NCBI RefSeq assembly: GCF_030144325.1
Contig: NZ_CP126307.1
Location: 372,001 to 436,000 of the forward strand
Source: Bosea vestrisii
GTDB taxonomy: Bacteria; Pseudomonadota; Alphaproteobacteria; Rhizobiales; Beijerinckiaceae
Reading direction: 5' to 3'
Length of the DNA stretch: 64,000 nt
Each line of letters starts with the position of its first letter. Positions within the stretch are counted from its first letter, which is position 1. Of the stretch, positions 8,533-16,436 are shown in pieces. The notes beneath the pieces were generated by a model. The model did no database searches. It was given only the letters and a program-made list of their open reading frames with translations, and was not told where the DNA came from. The translations under genes were made by a program, and so were the position numbers.

Positions 8533-9795
8533 ATGGCCGAAATCGCCTGGATCCATGCGGCGCTGACCTCGGCGCGCCCTCAGGCGATCAGCGCCCTGCT
8601 CCGCTATTTCCGCGATCTCGACGTCGCCGAGGAGGCCTATCAGGAGGCCTGCCTCAGGGCGCTCAAGACCTGGCCGCAGAACGGCCCGCCGCGCGATCCG
8701 GCCGCCTGGCTGATCTTCGTCGGCCGCAATGTCGCACTCGACCAGGTCCGGCGGCAGAAGAAGCAGACGGCCCTGCCGGAAGACGACCAGCTTTCCGATC
8801 TCGACGATGCCGAGACCGAGGTCGCCGAGCGGCTCGACGGGGCGCATTACCGCGACGACATCCTGCGGCTGCTGTTCATCTGCTGCCATCCCGACCTGCC
8901 ATCGACACAACAGGTCGCGCTGGCGCTGCGCATCGTCTCAGGGCTCACCGTCAAGCAGATCGCCCGCGCCTTCCTGGTCGGCGAAAGCGCGATGGAGCAG
9001 CGCATCACCCGCGCCAAGGCACGGGTCGCCGCTGCCAACGTGCCGTTCGAGGCGCCCGGCCCGGTCGAGCGCGCCGAGCGGCTCGCGGCAGTGGCGGCGA
9101 TGCTCTACCTCGTCTTCAACGAGGGCTATTCGGCCAGCGGCGCCGAGAGCGACCGCCGCCGCCCCTTCAGCGAGGAGGCGATCCGGCTGATGCGGCTGCT
9201 GCTGCGGCTCTTCCCGACAGAGCCGGAGATCATGGGCCTGTTGGCGCTGATGCTGCTCCAGCACGCCCGCGCCCCGGCAAGGCTCGATGCCGGCGGCCAG
9301 ATCATCCTGCTCGAGGATCAGGATCGCTCGCTCTGGGACCGCGAGATGATCGCCGAGGGGCTCGCTCTGGTCGACAAGGCGATGCGTCATCGCAGGCCCG
9401 GCCCCTATCAACTCCAGGCGGCGATCGCAGGCGTTCATAGCCGCGCGGCGCAGCCGGGCGAGACCGACTGGGCCCAGATCGACGTGCTCTACGCCACACT
9501 GGAGCATATCCAGCCTTCGCCGGTGATCACGCTCAACCGTGCCGTCGCCATCGCCAAGTTGCGCGGGCCGGAGGCGGCGCTCGCCACGATCGAGCCGCTG
9601 GAACAGCAGCTCTCGGGTTATTTCTACTTCTTCGGGTTCAAGGGCTGGCTGCTGATGCAGCTCGGCCGCAGCCGCGAGGCGCGCGCCGCCTTCGACCGTG
9701 CCATCGGGCTCGCCGGTTCGGCCAGCGAAGCCGCCCATATCCGCCAGCACATCGACCGGCTGATGCGCGAGGGCGAACAGGCCGCAGCTGGCTGA
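8533..9795 (+). CDS. ECF RNA polymerase sigma factor, ECF42 type
   Basis: This is an alternative sigma factor that redirects RNA polymerase. It is 420 residues, about twice the size of a minimal ECF sigma. Region 2 is at about residues 8-75 (FRDLDVAEEAYQEACLRALK) and region 4 at about 105-170 (GLTVKQIARAFLVGESAMEQR). An approximately 220-residue C-terminal helical extension with TPR-like repeats follows. That extension and the adjacent DGPF gene are the hallmarks of the ECF42 group, which usually lacks a linked anti-sigma factor. None is seen here. The ATG at 8533 follows the YCII stop by 2 bases. The much longer upstream frame from 8008 is a shadow of the YCII gene. Confidence 0.9.
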   Translation: MAEIAWIHAALTSARPQAISALLRYFRDLDVAEEAYQEACLRALKTWPQNGPPRDPAAWLIFVGRNVALDQVRRQKKQTALPEDDQLSDLDDAETEVAERLDGAHYRDDILRLLFICCHPDLPSTQQVALALRIVSGLTVKQIARAFLVGESAMEQRITRAKARVAAANVPFEAPGPVERAERLAAVAAMLYLVFNEGYSASGAESDRRRPFSEEAIRLMRLLLRLFPTEPEIMGLLALMLLQHARAPARLDAGGQIILLEDQDRSLWDREMIAEGLALVDKAMRHRRPGPYQLQAAIAGVHSRAAQPGETDWAQIDVLYATLEHIQPSPVITLNRAVAIAKLRGPEAALATIEPLEQQLSGYFYFFGFKGWLLMQLGRSREARAAFDRAIGLAGSASEAAHIRQHIDRLMREGEQAAAG

Positions 9796-9835
9796 GGCCG
9801 GCAAAACATCGCTGCCGAAAATTCTTCCGGCGCGA

Positions 9836-9864
9836 TGTCGGCATCGCGTCCGCTTGTTCGTCCT
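9836..9864 (+). promoter_or_regulatory. Predicted ECF sigma promoter 2
   Basis: TGTCGG (9836-9841), 17 bases and CGTCCT (9859-9864) lie 41 bases after the sigma-factor stop and upstream of the DUF899 gene. The motif and spacing are identical to those of promoters 1 and 3. The distance to the ATG at 9998 implies a leader of roughly 125 nt, in which I see no convincing small gene. Confidence 0.68.
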
Positions 9865-9997
9865 TGCTCCAAAGGGGTGACGAGCGGATGGCACCGGCCG
9901 AGCCAGGCCAGAGCCGAAAACTCGTCGATGACAACCGCTTGCTTCGGAATCCTCAAGCCCCGGGATCGGAAGCGGCTTTTGCAGCGGGAGACCGACC

Positions 9998-10774
9998 ATG
10001 GCGCAGACCACCGTCAGCAAGGAAGACTGGATCGCCGCCCGCAGGGCCCTGCTCGTCAAGGAGAAGGAGCTGACCCGCCGGCGCGATGCGATCGCCGCCG
10101 AGCGGCGCGCTTTGCCGCGCATCCGGATCGAGAAGACTTATGTCTTCGACACGCCGGCCGGAAAGCAGACGCTATCAGACCTGTTCCGCGGCCGCTCCCA
10201 GCTCATCGTCAAGCACTTCATGCTGGCGCCCGGCCAGCATGAAGGCTGCGTCGGCTGCTCCTTCGAGGCCGACCATGTCGACGGCGTGCTGAAGCATCTC
10301 GAACGGCACGACGTCGCCTATGTCGCGGTGGCGCGCGCGCCGCTCGCCGAGATCGAAACCTATAAGAACCGCATGGGCTGGAGCTTCCACTGGGTCTCGT
10401 CCCATGGCAGCGACTTCAACTACGATTTCGACGTCTCCTACACACCGGAGCAGCTCGCCAACGCCTTCTACAATTTCGAGACGATCGCTTCGCCGCTGGA
10501 GGATCTGTCCGGCCATACCGTCTTCGAGAAGGATGGCGATGGCGCGATCTACCAGACCTATTCGACCTTCGGCCGCGGTGCCGAAGAGGTGCTCGGCACC
10601 TACATGTATCTCGACCTGACGCCGAAGGGCCGCAACGAGACCGGCCCTGCGGGCAACCTGACCGACTGGGTCCGCCCGCATGATCGCTATGACGTACCGG
10701 GCAAGACCGACATGACCGGACGCTGGCGCGAGGAACCGGCAGCGGCCTGCTGCCACGTTCCTGCTGCGGGCTGA
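9998..10774 (+). CDS. DUF899 family thioredoxin-fold protein
   Basis: The 258-residue cytoplasmic protein belongs to the DUF899 family, annotated as thioredoxin-like. The N-terminal part is a charged helix. The fold core follows, with APGQHEGCVGCSFEADHV near residues 76-93, and its GCVGC carries a CxxC-type pair. MGWSFHWVSSHGSDFNYDF, typical of the family, comes next. The function is unproven, but these proteins are often linked to stress regulons and to ECF42/DGPF genes. It has its own predicted ECF promoter. Start at 9998 after a GGGAGACC ribosome site. Confidence 0.85.
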   Translation: MAQTTVSKEDWIAARRALLVKEKELTRRRDAIAAERRALPRIRIEKTYVFDTPAGKQTLSDLFRGRSQLIVKHFMLAPGQHEGCVGCSFEADHVDGVLKHLERHDVAYVAVARAPLAEIETYKNRMGWSFHWVSSHGSDFNYDFDVSYTPEQLANAFYNFETIASPLEDLSGHTVFEKDGDGAIYQTYSTFGRGAEEVLGTYMYLDLTPKGRNETGPAGNLTDWVRPHDRYDVPGKTDMTGRWREEPAAACCHVPAAG

Positions 10775-10812
10775 GACGAGGGGCGCCGGCGCGAAGATTT
10801 TTTTGCGCACCC

Positions 10813-10841
10813 TGTCGGATCGGCCGAGGCGCCAGCGTCCT
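10813..10841 (+). promoter_or_regulatory. Predicted ECF sigma promoter 3
   Basis: TGTCGG (10813-10818), 17 bases and CGTCCT (10836-10841) lie 55 bases before the SRPBCC gene. It is preceded by GATTTTTTTGCGCACCC, nearly the same upstream tract as promoter 1. It would drive the SRPBCC and DUF1579 genes. Confidence 0.7.
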
Positions 10842-10896
10842 AGCAGGAGATGGGCGGAAATATCGGCCCCGCAACGCCTGTAAACAGGAGGAAACC

Positions 10897-11448
10897 ATGC
10901 TCACCTATATCGTCATCGCCGTGCTCGCTTTCGTCGCCGGCGTCCTCATTGTCGCCGCACGCAAGCCCGATATCTTCGAGGTCAGCCGTTCCGCGACGAT
11001 CCGGGCGACGCCCGAGCGCATCTTCGCTTTGCTCGCGGACTTCCAGGAATGGGGCGTCTGGTCGCCCTATGAGAAGAAGGATCCGGCGATGAAGCGCAGC
11101 TTCAAGGGCGCGACCTCCGGCGTCGGCGCCGTCTACGCCTTCGACGGCAACAAGCAGGCCGGCACCGGCGAGCTCGCCATCGTCGAGGTCCAGGCGCCGG
11201 TGAAGCTCGCCGTCACCCTCGACATGACCAAGCCCATGGCCTGCCACAACCTGATCACCTTCACGCTCACCCCGGCTGAAGGCGGTACGCTGGTGACCTG
11301 GCACATGCAGGGCGCCTGCCCGTTCATCGGCAAGGTCATGGGCACGATCTTCAACATGGACCGCATGGTCGGCGGCGATTTCGAGAAGGGCCTCGCTGCC
11401 CTCAAGCAGGCGACGGAACGGCCGCAACTGGTTGCTGCCGCCGCCTGA
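10897..11448 (+). CDS. SRPBCC (START-like) family protein
   Basis: The 183-residue protein has one N-terminal hydrophobic segment (about residues 3-22, TYIVIAVLAFVAGVLIVAA), so it is probably membrane-anchored. A polyketide-cyclase/START-like hydrophobic-ligand domain follows (SATIRATPERIFALLADFQEWGVWSPYEKKDPAMKRSF). Such domains bind lipids or other small hydrophobic molecules; the ligand is unknown. A strong AGGAGGAAACC ribosome site precedes the ATG. It is placed under predicted ECF promoter 3, with DUF1579 53 bases downstream. Confidence 0.85.
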   Translation: MLTYIVIAVLAFVAGVLIVAARKPDIFEVSRSATIRATPERIFALLADFQEWGVWSPYEKKDPAMKRSFKGATSGVGAVYAFDGNKQAGTGELAIVEVQAPVKLAVTLDMTKPMACHNLITFTLTPAEGGTLVTWHMQGACPFIGKVMGTIFNMDRMVGGDFEKGLAALKQATERPQLVAAAA

Positions 11449-11501
11449 CTACGGCGCATTCGACTGTCTACCCAAAGAAGCAAAGCCAAGGAGGAAGAAC
11501 C

Positions 11502-12038
11502 ATGAGCAACGCAGCAGAACTCGACAAGCCGCAAGCAGGTGATCTGTCCGGCTGCATGCCGGCCAAGCCCCAGGCGGAGCATGAATGGCTCCTCCGGCTC
11601 GTCGGCGAATGGACCTATGAGACCGAATGCATGATGGGTCCGGACCAGCCGCCGATGAAGTCTTCAGGCACGCAGTCCTACTCGTCCATCGGCGGGCTCT
11701 GGCTCGTCGGCGACGGCACCGGCACCATGCCGGACGGCAGCCCGGCGACGACCCGGATCACGCTCGGCTACGACCCGCAGAAGGAGTGCTATGTCGGCTC
11801 CTTCGTCGGCTCGATGATGGGCAATCAATGGGTCTATACCGGCACACGCGACGCCGCCGGCACAGTGCTGACCCTCGACACGGAGGGCCCCGACTTCACG
11901 AAGCCGGGCAAGACGGCGGCCTATCAGGACATCGTCGAGATCAAGGGTCCCGACCACCACATCCTGTCCTCGCGCGGCAAGGGCGAGAATGGCGAATGGG
12001 TCCAGTTCATGACGGCGCATTATCGCCGGGTGAAGTGA
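11502..12038 (+). CDS. DUF1579 family protein
   Basis: The 178-residue protein belongs to DUF1579, recognisable from EHEWLLRLVGEWTYETECMM near the N-terminus and GGLWLVGDGTGTMPDG, TRITLGYDPQKECYVGSFVGSMM in the middle. It is predicted to be cytoplasmic, lipocalin-like and of unknown function. It has a near-perfect AAGGAGGAAG ribosome site and follows the SRPBCC gene at 53 bases, so it probably belongs to the same ECF-driven unit. It ends the stress module; the next gene, trpG, resumes the biosynthetic cluster. Confidence 0.85.
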   Translation: MSNAAELDKPQAGDLSGCMPAKPQAEHEWLLRLVGEWTYETECMMGPDQPPMKSSGTQSYSSIGGLWLVGDGTGTMPDGSPATTRITLGYDPQKECYVGSFVGSMMGNQWVYTGTRDAAGTVLTLDTEGPDFTKPGKTAAYQDIVEIKGPDHHILSSRGKGENGEWVQFMTAHYRRVK

Positions 12039-12171
12039 CGGCTTTCGCTGGCACGGATGACCATGATCGAGGGCGCGGAGCAACCTGCTTCGCGCCCTCG
12101 CGCTTGACCGGCACGCGCGTTCGGGGGCATGTGCAAAACCCAAGAAACTGGGTGGGGACGGCCCCGAAGCG

Positions 12172-12789
12172 ATGCGCATCCTGCTGATCGACAATTACGA
12201 CAGCTTCACCTGGAACCTGGTCCACCTGATCGGCGGACTGGGTGCGAGTGTGGACGTGCGCCGTAACGACACGCTCTCCGTCGGCGAAGCCCTCTCCGGC
12301 GAGCATGACGCAATCGTGCTCTCGCCCGGCCCCTGCACGCCGAACGAAGCCGGCATCTGCCTCGACCTCGTCCGCGAAGGCGCCGACAGGAAGCCTATCT
12401 TCGGCGTCTGCCTTGGTCTTCAGGCGATCGGCCAGGTCTTCGGCGGCGAGGTGGTGCGGGCGCCCCTGCCGATGCATGGCAAGGTCTCGACCATCACCCA
12501 CCGGGCGCGCGGCCTGTTCCACGGTATCAACGGCTCGCTCGAGGCGACGCGCTATCACTCGCTCGTCATCCGGCGCGAGAGCTGCCCGGCAGAACTCTCG
12601 ATCGAAGCCGAATCCGGCGACGGGATGATCATGGCGCTGTCACATCGCGATTTGCCGGTGCATGGCGTGCAGTTCCACCCCGAGAGCATTGCCTCGGAGC
12701 ATGGGGCGACGATCCTGCGCAATTTCCTCGATCTCGCCGAGCGATGGTCGCGCCTGAATACCAAAGCCGCCCTTTCCGCGACCGCCTGA
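12172..12789 (+). CDS. trpG: Anthranilate synthase component II (glutamine amidotransferase)
   Basis: TrpG hydrolyses glutamine and feeds ammonia to TrpE. It is 205 residues with the class I amidotransferase triad: the nucleophilic Cys is in GVCLGLQAIGQVFGG (about residues 78-92) and the His/Glu pair in FHPESIAS (about 168-175). LSPGPCTPNEAG is the oxyanion-side motif. It may also serve p-aminobenzoate synthesis, which cannot be told from sequence. trpD begins 14 bases later. The leader (12039-12171) has a small hairpin, ACCCA/TGGGT, but no convincing attenuator. Confidence 0.94.
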   Translation: MRILLIDNYDSFTWNLVHLIGGLGASVDVRRNDTLSVGEALSGEHDAIVLSPGPCTPNEAGICLDLVREGADRKPIFGVCLGLQAIGQVFGGEVVRAPLPMHGKVSTITHRARGLFHGINGSLEATRYHSLVIRRESCPAELSIEAESGDGMIMALSHRDLPVHGVQFHPESIASEHGATILRNFLDLAERWSRLNTKAALSATA

Positions 12790-12803
12790 TCGATCGAGTT
12801 CCC

Positions 12804-13818
12804 ATGGACGACTTCAAACCCTTCATCGCCAAGGTCGCGACCGGTGCCTCGCTGTCGCGCGAGGAGGCCCGTGACGCCTTCGAGGCCATGCTCTCCGGCG
12901 AGGTCACCAATGCGCAGGCCGCCGCCTTCCTGATGGCGCTGCGCGTGCGCGGCGAGACCACCGAGGAAATCGCTGGCGCCGTCACCGCCATGCGCGCCCG
13001 CATGCTCACCGTCGAGGCCCCGGCCGACGCGATCGACATCGTCGGCACCGGCGGCGATGCCTCCGGCTCCTACAACGTCTCGACGCTGGCCTCGATCATC
13101 GTCGCCGCCTGCGGCGTGCCGGTTGCCAAGCACGGCAACCGCGCCGCTTCCTCGCGCTCCGGCGCCGCCGACGTGCTGACCGCGCTCGGCGTCAAGGTCG
13201 GGTTGGAGCCGGCCGGCACCGAGCGCTGCATTGCAGAGGCCGGCGTCGGCTTCATGTTCGCGCCGACCCACCACGCCTCGATGCGTCATGTCGGACCGGT
13301 ACGTACCGAGCTCGGCACCCGCACCATCTTCAACCTGGTCGGCCCGCTGTCGAACCCGGCCGGCGTCAAGAAGCAGCTGATCGGCGCCTTTTTCCGAGAC
13401 CTGGCTCGAGCCGATGGTCAAGGTGCTGCAATCGCTCGGCTCCACGACGGTCTGGGCCGTGCACGGCTCCGACGGGCTCGACGAGATCACCACCACCGGC
13501 CCGACCCGCGTGATCGCGCTGAAGGACGGCAAGATCGAGAGCTTCTCGATCGCTCCGGAGGACGTCGGCATCGCCCGTGCCCGGCCCGAGGATCTGCGCG
13601 GCGGCGAGCCGGCGCAAAATGCACAGGCCCTGCAGGATGTGCTCCGCGGAGCCAGGAGCGCCTTCCGCGATATCGCCGCCTTCAACGCGGCCGCGGCGCT
13701 CGTCGTCGCCGGCAAGGCGGCCACGCTCGGCGAGGGACTGGCGCAGGCCTACGCAGTGCTGGACAATGGCAAGGCCAAGGCTGCGCTCGCGACCCTCGTC
13801 GCCAGCTCCAATGCGTGA
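12804..13818 (+). CDS. trpD: Anthranilate phosphoribosyltransferase, interrupted by a +1 indel
   Basis: TrpD transfers phosphoribose from PRPP to anthranilate. The N-terminal part reads from 12804 with DIVGTGGDASGSYNVST at about residue 79 and KHGNRAASS next. At 13389-13393, after NLVGPLSNPAGVKKQLIGAF, the frame breaks at a TTTTT run. With one T removed it continues as SETWLEPMVKVLQSLGS and runs to the stop at 13816-13818. The total length is 1015 bp, one base more than a multiple of three. The restored protein is 337 residues, the normal size. A read error at the homopolymer is more likely than a real lesion. If real, the strain would be a tryptophan auxotroph. Confidence 0.9.
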
Positions 13819-13827
13819 GGCTGCCCC

Positions 13828-14640
13828 ATGTCCGACATCCTGAAGCGGATCGAGGCCTATAAGCGCGAGGAAATCGCGGCGGCGCGTGCTGCCGTGCCGC
13901 AAGCCGAGATCGAGAAGCGTGCTGCGGCGATGCCGGCGCCGCGCGACTTCATCGGCGCGCTCGAAGCCAAGCATCGCGCCGGCGGCCCGGCCCTGATCGC
14001 CGAGATCAAGAAGGCCTCCCCCTCCAAGGGGCTGATCCGGCCGGACTTCGACCCGCCGGCGCTGGCCAAGGCCTATGCCGAAGGCGGCGCGGCCTGCCTT
14101 TCGGTGCTGACCGACACGCCCTCCTTCCAGGGCCGGCCGGAATACCTTGCACAGGCGCGTGCCGCTTCCGGCCTGCCCGGCCTGCGCAAGGATTTCATGT
14201 TCGAGCCCTATCAGGTCTTCGAGGCGCGGAGCTGGGGCGCCGACTGCATCCTGATCATCATGGCCTCGCTCGATGATGCCGCGGCGCACGAACTCACTGC
14301 CACGGCCAAGGCGCTGGGCATGGCCGCGCTCGCCGAGGTCCATGACGAGGCCGAGCTGGAGCGGGCGTTGAAGCTCGACACCAGGCTGGTCGGCATCAAC
14401 AATCGGGATCTGCGCAGCTTCGAACTCAACCTCGCCGTGACAGAGCGATTGGCGCCGCGCGTGCCGAAGGACCGCCTGCTCGTCGGCGAGAGCGGCATCT
14501 TCAGCCATGCCGACATCGCCCGCCTTCAAGGCTGTGGCGTCAACACCTTCCTCGTTGGCGAGAGCCTGATGCGCCAAGCGGACGTGGCGGCTGCAACGCG
14601 CGAGCTTCTGACTGGCAAGACCACTGAGGCGGCGGCGTGA
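13828..14640 (+). CDS. trpC: Indole-3-glycerol phosphate synthase
   Basis: TrpC closes the indole ring, converting CdRP to indole-3-glycerol phosphate. It is a 270-residue TIM barrel. Family segments in order are LIAEIKKASPSKG (catalytic Lys, residues 57-68), SVLTDTPSFQG (about 92-101), LRKDFMFEPYQV (about 118-130), GINNRDLRSFELN (about 190-202) and VGESGIF (about 218-224). It is not fused to TrpF. It starts 9 bases after trpD, and its stop overlaps the moaC GTG start (GTGA). Confidence 0.95.
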   Translation: MSDILKRIEAYKREEIAAARAAVPQAEIEKRAAAMPAPRDFIGALEAKHRAGGPALIAEIKKASPSKGLIRPDFDPPALAKAYAEGGAACLSVLTDTPSFQGRPEYLAQARAASGLPGLRKDFMFEPYQVFEARSWGADCILIIMASLDDAAAHELTATAKALGMAALAEVHDEAELERALKLDTRLVGINNRDLRSFELNLAVTERLAPRVPKDRLLVGESGIFSHADIARLQGCGVNTFLVGESLMRQADVAAATRELLTGKTTEAAA

Positions 14641-15125
14641 GCCGGCTCACCCATCTCGATCAGAAGGGCGCGGCCCATATGGTCGATGTCGGCGACAAGG
14701 CCGAGACCGTCCGCGTCGCGGTCGCCGAAGGCCATGTGGTGATGCAAGCCGAGACGCTCGCCATCGTCCGCGACGGCGAGGCCAAGAAGGGCGACGTGCT
14801 CGGCACCGCCCGCCTTGCCGGCATCATGGCGGCCAAGCGAGCACATGAACTGATCCCGCTCTGCCACCCACTACTGCTCTCGAAGATCGCGGTCGACCTC
14901 ACGATCGATGAGGCGCTGCCAGGCGTGCGCGTCCGCGCCGAAGTCAAGCTCACCGGCAAGACCGGCGTCGAGATGGAGGCGCTGACCGCCGTCAGCGTCG
15001 CCTGCCTCACCGTCTACGACATGGTGAAGGCGGTTGATCGCGCCATGCATATCGAAGGCATCCAGCTCGTGCACAAATCCGGCGGCAAGTCCGGAACCTA
15101 TGAGCTCGCAGGGCGATCGGCATGA
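14637..15125 (+). CDS. moaC: Cyclic pyranopterin monophosphate synthase
   Basis: MoaC converts the MoaA product to cyclic pyranopterin monophosphate in molybdenum-cofactor synthesis. It is 162 residues, typical for the family. Conserved blocks are AHMVDVGDKAETVR near the N-terminus, KGDVLGTARLAGIMAAKRAHELIPLCHPL in the middle (active-site His/Cys region) and VEMEALTAVSVACLTVYDM. The GTG start overlaps the trpC stop and the stop overlaps the moeA ATG by four bases. It is therefore tightly coupled in the trpGDC-moaC-moeA string, a common alphaproteobacterial arrangement. Confidence 0.95.
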   Translation: MSRLTHLDQKGAAHMVDVGDKAETVRVAVAEGHVVMQAETLAIVRDGEAKKGDVLGTARLAGIMAAKRAHELIPLCHPLLLSKIAVDLTIDEALPGVRVRAEVKLTGKTGVEMEALTAVSVACLTVYDMVKAVDRAMHIEGIQLVHKSGGKSGTYELAGRSA

Positions 15126-16333
15126 GCCTCACCCCCGTCCCCGTCGCACTCAAGGCGCTGCTCGACAGCGTGCCCGGCCCGACGCCTGCCGAGACGCTGC
15201 CGCTGGCGCAATGCGCCGGCCGCGTCCTGGCCGAGGATGTCGCCGCGCTCAGGACCCAGCCGCCCTTCGCCAATTCGGCGATGGACGGCTATGCCGTGCG
15301 CGGCGAGGACTTGGCCCGGGGCGCGCAGCTTCGCGTCATCGGCGAATCCGCCGCTGGCCGCGGCTTCCCCGGCAAGATTTCTCTTGGCGAGACGGTACGA
15401 ATATTTACCGGAGCACCGCTGCCCGCGGGCGCGGACACGATCCTCATTCAGGAACATGCAGAGGGTGTGGGCGGCCCGGTGATCCGTGTCACCAAACCCA
15501 CCGATCAGGGCCAATTCGTCCGGCTAGCGGGGCTCGACTTCAGGACCGGCGAGGTCCTGCTGAAAGCCGGTCGCCGGCTCGACAGCGCCGCGCTCGGCCT
15601 CGCCGCGGCCGCCGGGCATCCGACGCTCGCCGTCCGCCGCAAGCCGCTGGTTGCGATTCTCGCCACCGGCGACGAGCTCGTCCTGCCCGGCGAGCCGGTC
15701 GGCCCCGACCAGATCGTCGCCTCCAACAGCTTCGCCCTCGCCGCGCTCGTCGAGCAGGCCGGCGGCACGGCGCTCGATCTCGGCATCGCCCGCGACAACC
15801 ATCCCGACCTCGCCGGCAAGATCGAGGCGGCCCGCAAGGCCGGGGCCGATGTCCTGATCACACTCGGCGGCGCCTCGGTCGGCGAGCACGATCTCGTCCA
15901 GGCGGCGCTGAAGGCGCAGGGCATGGCGCTCGGCTTCTGGAAGATCGCGATGCGCCCGGGCAAGCCGATGATGATGGGCCGCCTCGGCGCCATGGTCGCG
16001 CTCGGCCTGCCGGGCAACCCGGTCTCCTCGATCGTCTGCGGGCATCTCTTTGCCATCCCGCTGGTCGAGGCCCTGCTCGGCATCGATGATCCCGAGCGCG
16101 ACCGCAGCGAGCCCGCCATCCTCGCCGCCGATCTGCCGGCCAATGACGAGCGCCAAGACTATCTGCGCGCCACTTTCGAAACCGTCGATGGCGAGCGGCG
16201 CGTCAGGCCCTTTGCCAAGCAGGATTCGTCGATGCTGGCGAACCTGTCGCGCGCCGAGGCCCTGGTGATCCGCCAGGTCTTCGCCGAGGCAGCCACAGCG
16301 GGCGATCCCTGCCGGATCATTCGACTGCGCTGA
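15122..16333 (+). CDS. moeA: Molybdopterin molybdenumtransferase
   Basis: MoeA inserts molybdate into adenylated molybdopterin. It is 403 residues. Diagnostic motifs are NSAMDGYAVR (about 55-64), FTGAPLPAGADT (about 95-106), LATGDELV (about 178-185), GGASVGEHD (about 249-257) and LPGNPVSS (about 296-303). The domain order is normal and no gephyrin-like fusion is seen. It overlaps moaC by 4 bases. It ends 103 bases before lexA, which has its own SOS-controlled promoter in that gap. Confidence 0.94.
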   Translation: MSLTPVPVALKALLDSVPGPTPAETLPLAQCAGRVLAEDVAALRTQPPFANSAMDGYAVRGEDLARGAQLRVIGESAAGRGFPGKISLGETVRIFTGAPLPAGADTILIQEHAEGVGGPVIRVTKPTDQGQFVRLAGLDFRTGEVLLKAGRRLDSAALGLAAAAGHPTLAVRRKPLVAILATGDELVLPGEPVGPDQIVASNSFALAALVEQAGGTALDLGIARDNHPDLAGKIEAARKAGADVLITLGGASVGEHDLVQAALKAQGMALGFWKIAMRPGKPMMMGRLGAMVALGLPGNPVSSIVCGHLFAIPLVEALLGIDDPERDRSEPAILAADLPANDERQDYLRATFETVDGERRVRPFAKQDSSMLANLSRAEALVIRQVFAEAATAGDPCRIIRLR

Positions 16334-16360
16334 CTGGGTCGCGTTACGACAAGGCGTGCC

Positions 16361-16404
16361 TTGCGGAACACAAAGCGAACAGGTATGGTGTTCGTGCTTT
16401 GTTT
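16361..16404 (+). promoter_or_regulatory. lexA promoter with two SOS boxes
   Basis: A sigma70-like promoter reads TTGCGG (16361-16366), 17 bases, TATGGT (16384-16389). A perfect alphaproteobacterial SOS box, GAAC-N7-GAAC (16366-16380), fills the spacer. A second, imperfect box, GTTC-N7-GTTT (16390-16404), follows the -10. GTTC-N7-GTTC is the known LexA site of this class, so this is the expected autoregulatory operator. Confidence 0.85.
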
Positions 16405-16436
16405 CGATTCTAGCCCGAGAGGCGAGCGGCGCGACC

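Noticed and set aside
8271..9440. 389-codon plus-strand frame overlapping the YCII and sigma-factor genes
   Set aside because: It is Arg/Pro-rich in an alternative frame of two well-recognised genes.
12139..12171. Possible trp leader peptide (ATG TGC ... one TGG) before trpG
   Set aside because: It has only one Trp codon, overlaps trpG, and no terminator/antiterminator pair with a T tract is visible.
13389..13393. Programmed ribosomal frameshift in trpD
   Set aside because: There is no slippery heptamer or downstream structure, and six similar breaks in neighbouring genes point to sequence error.
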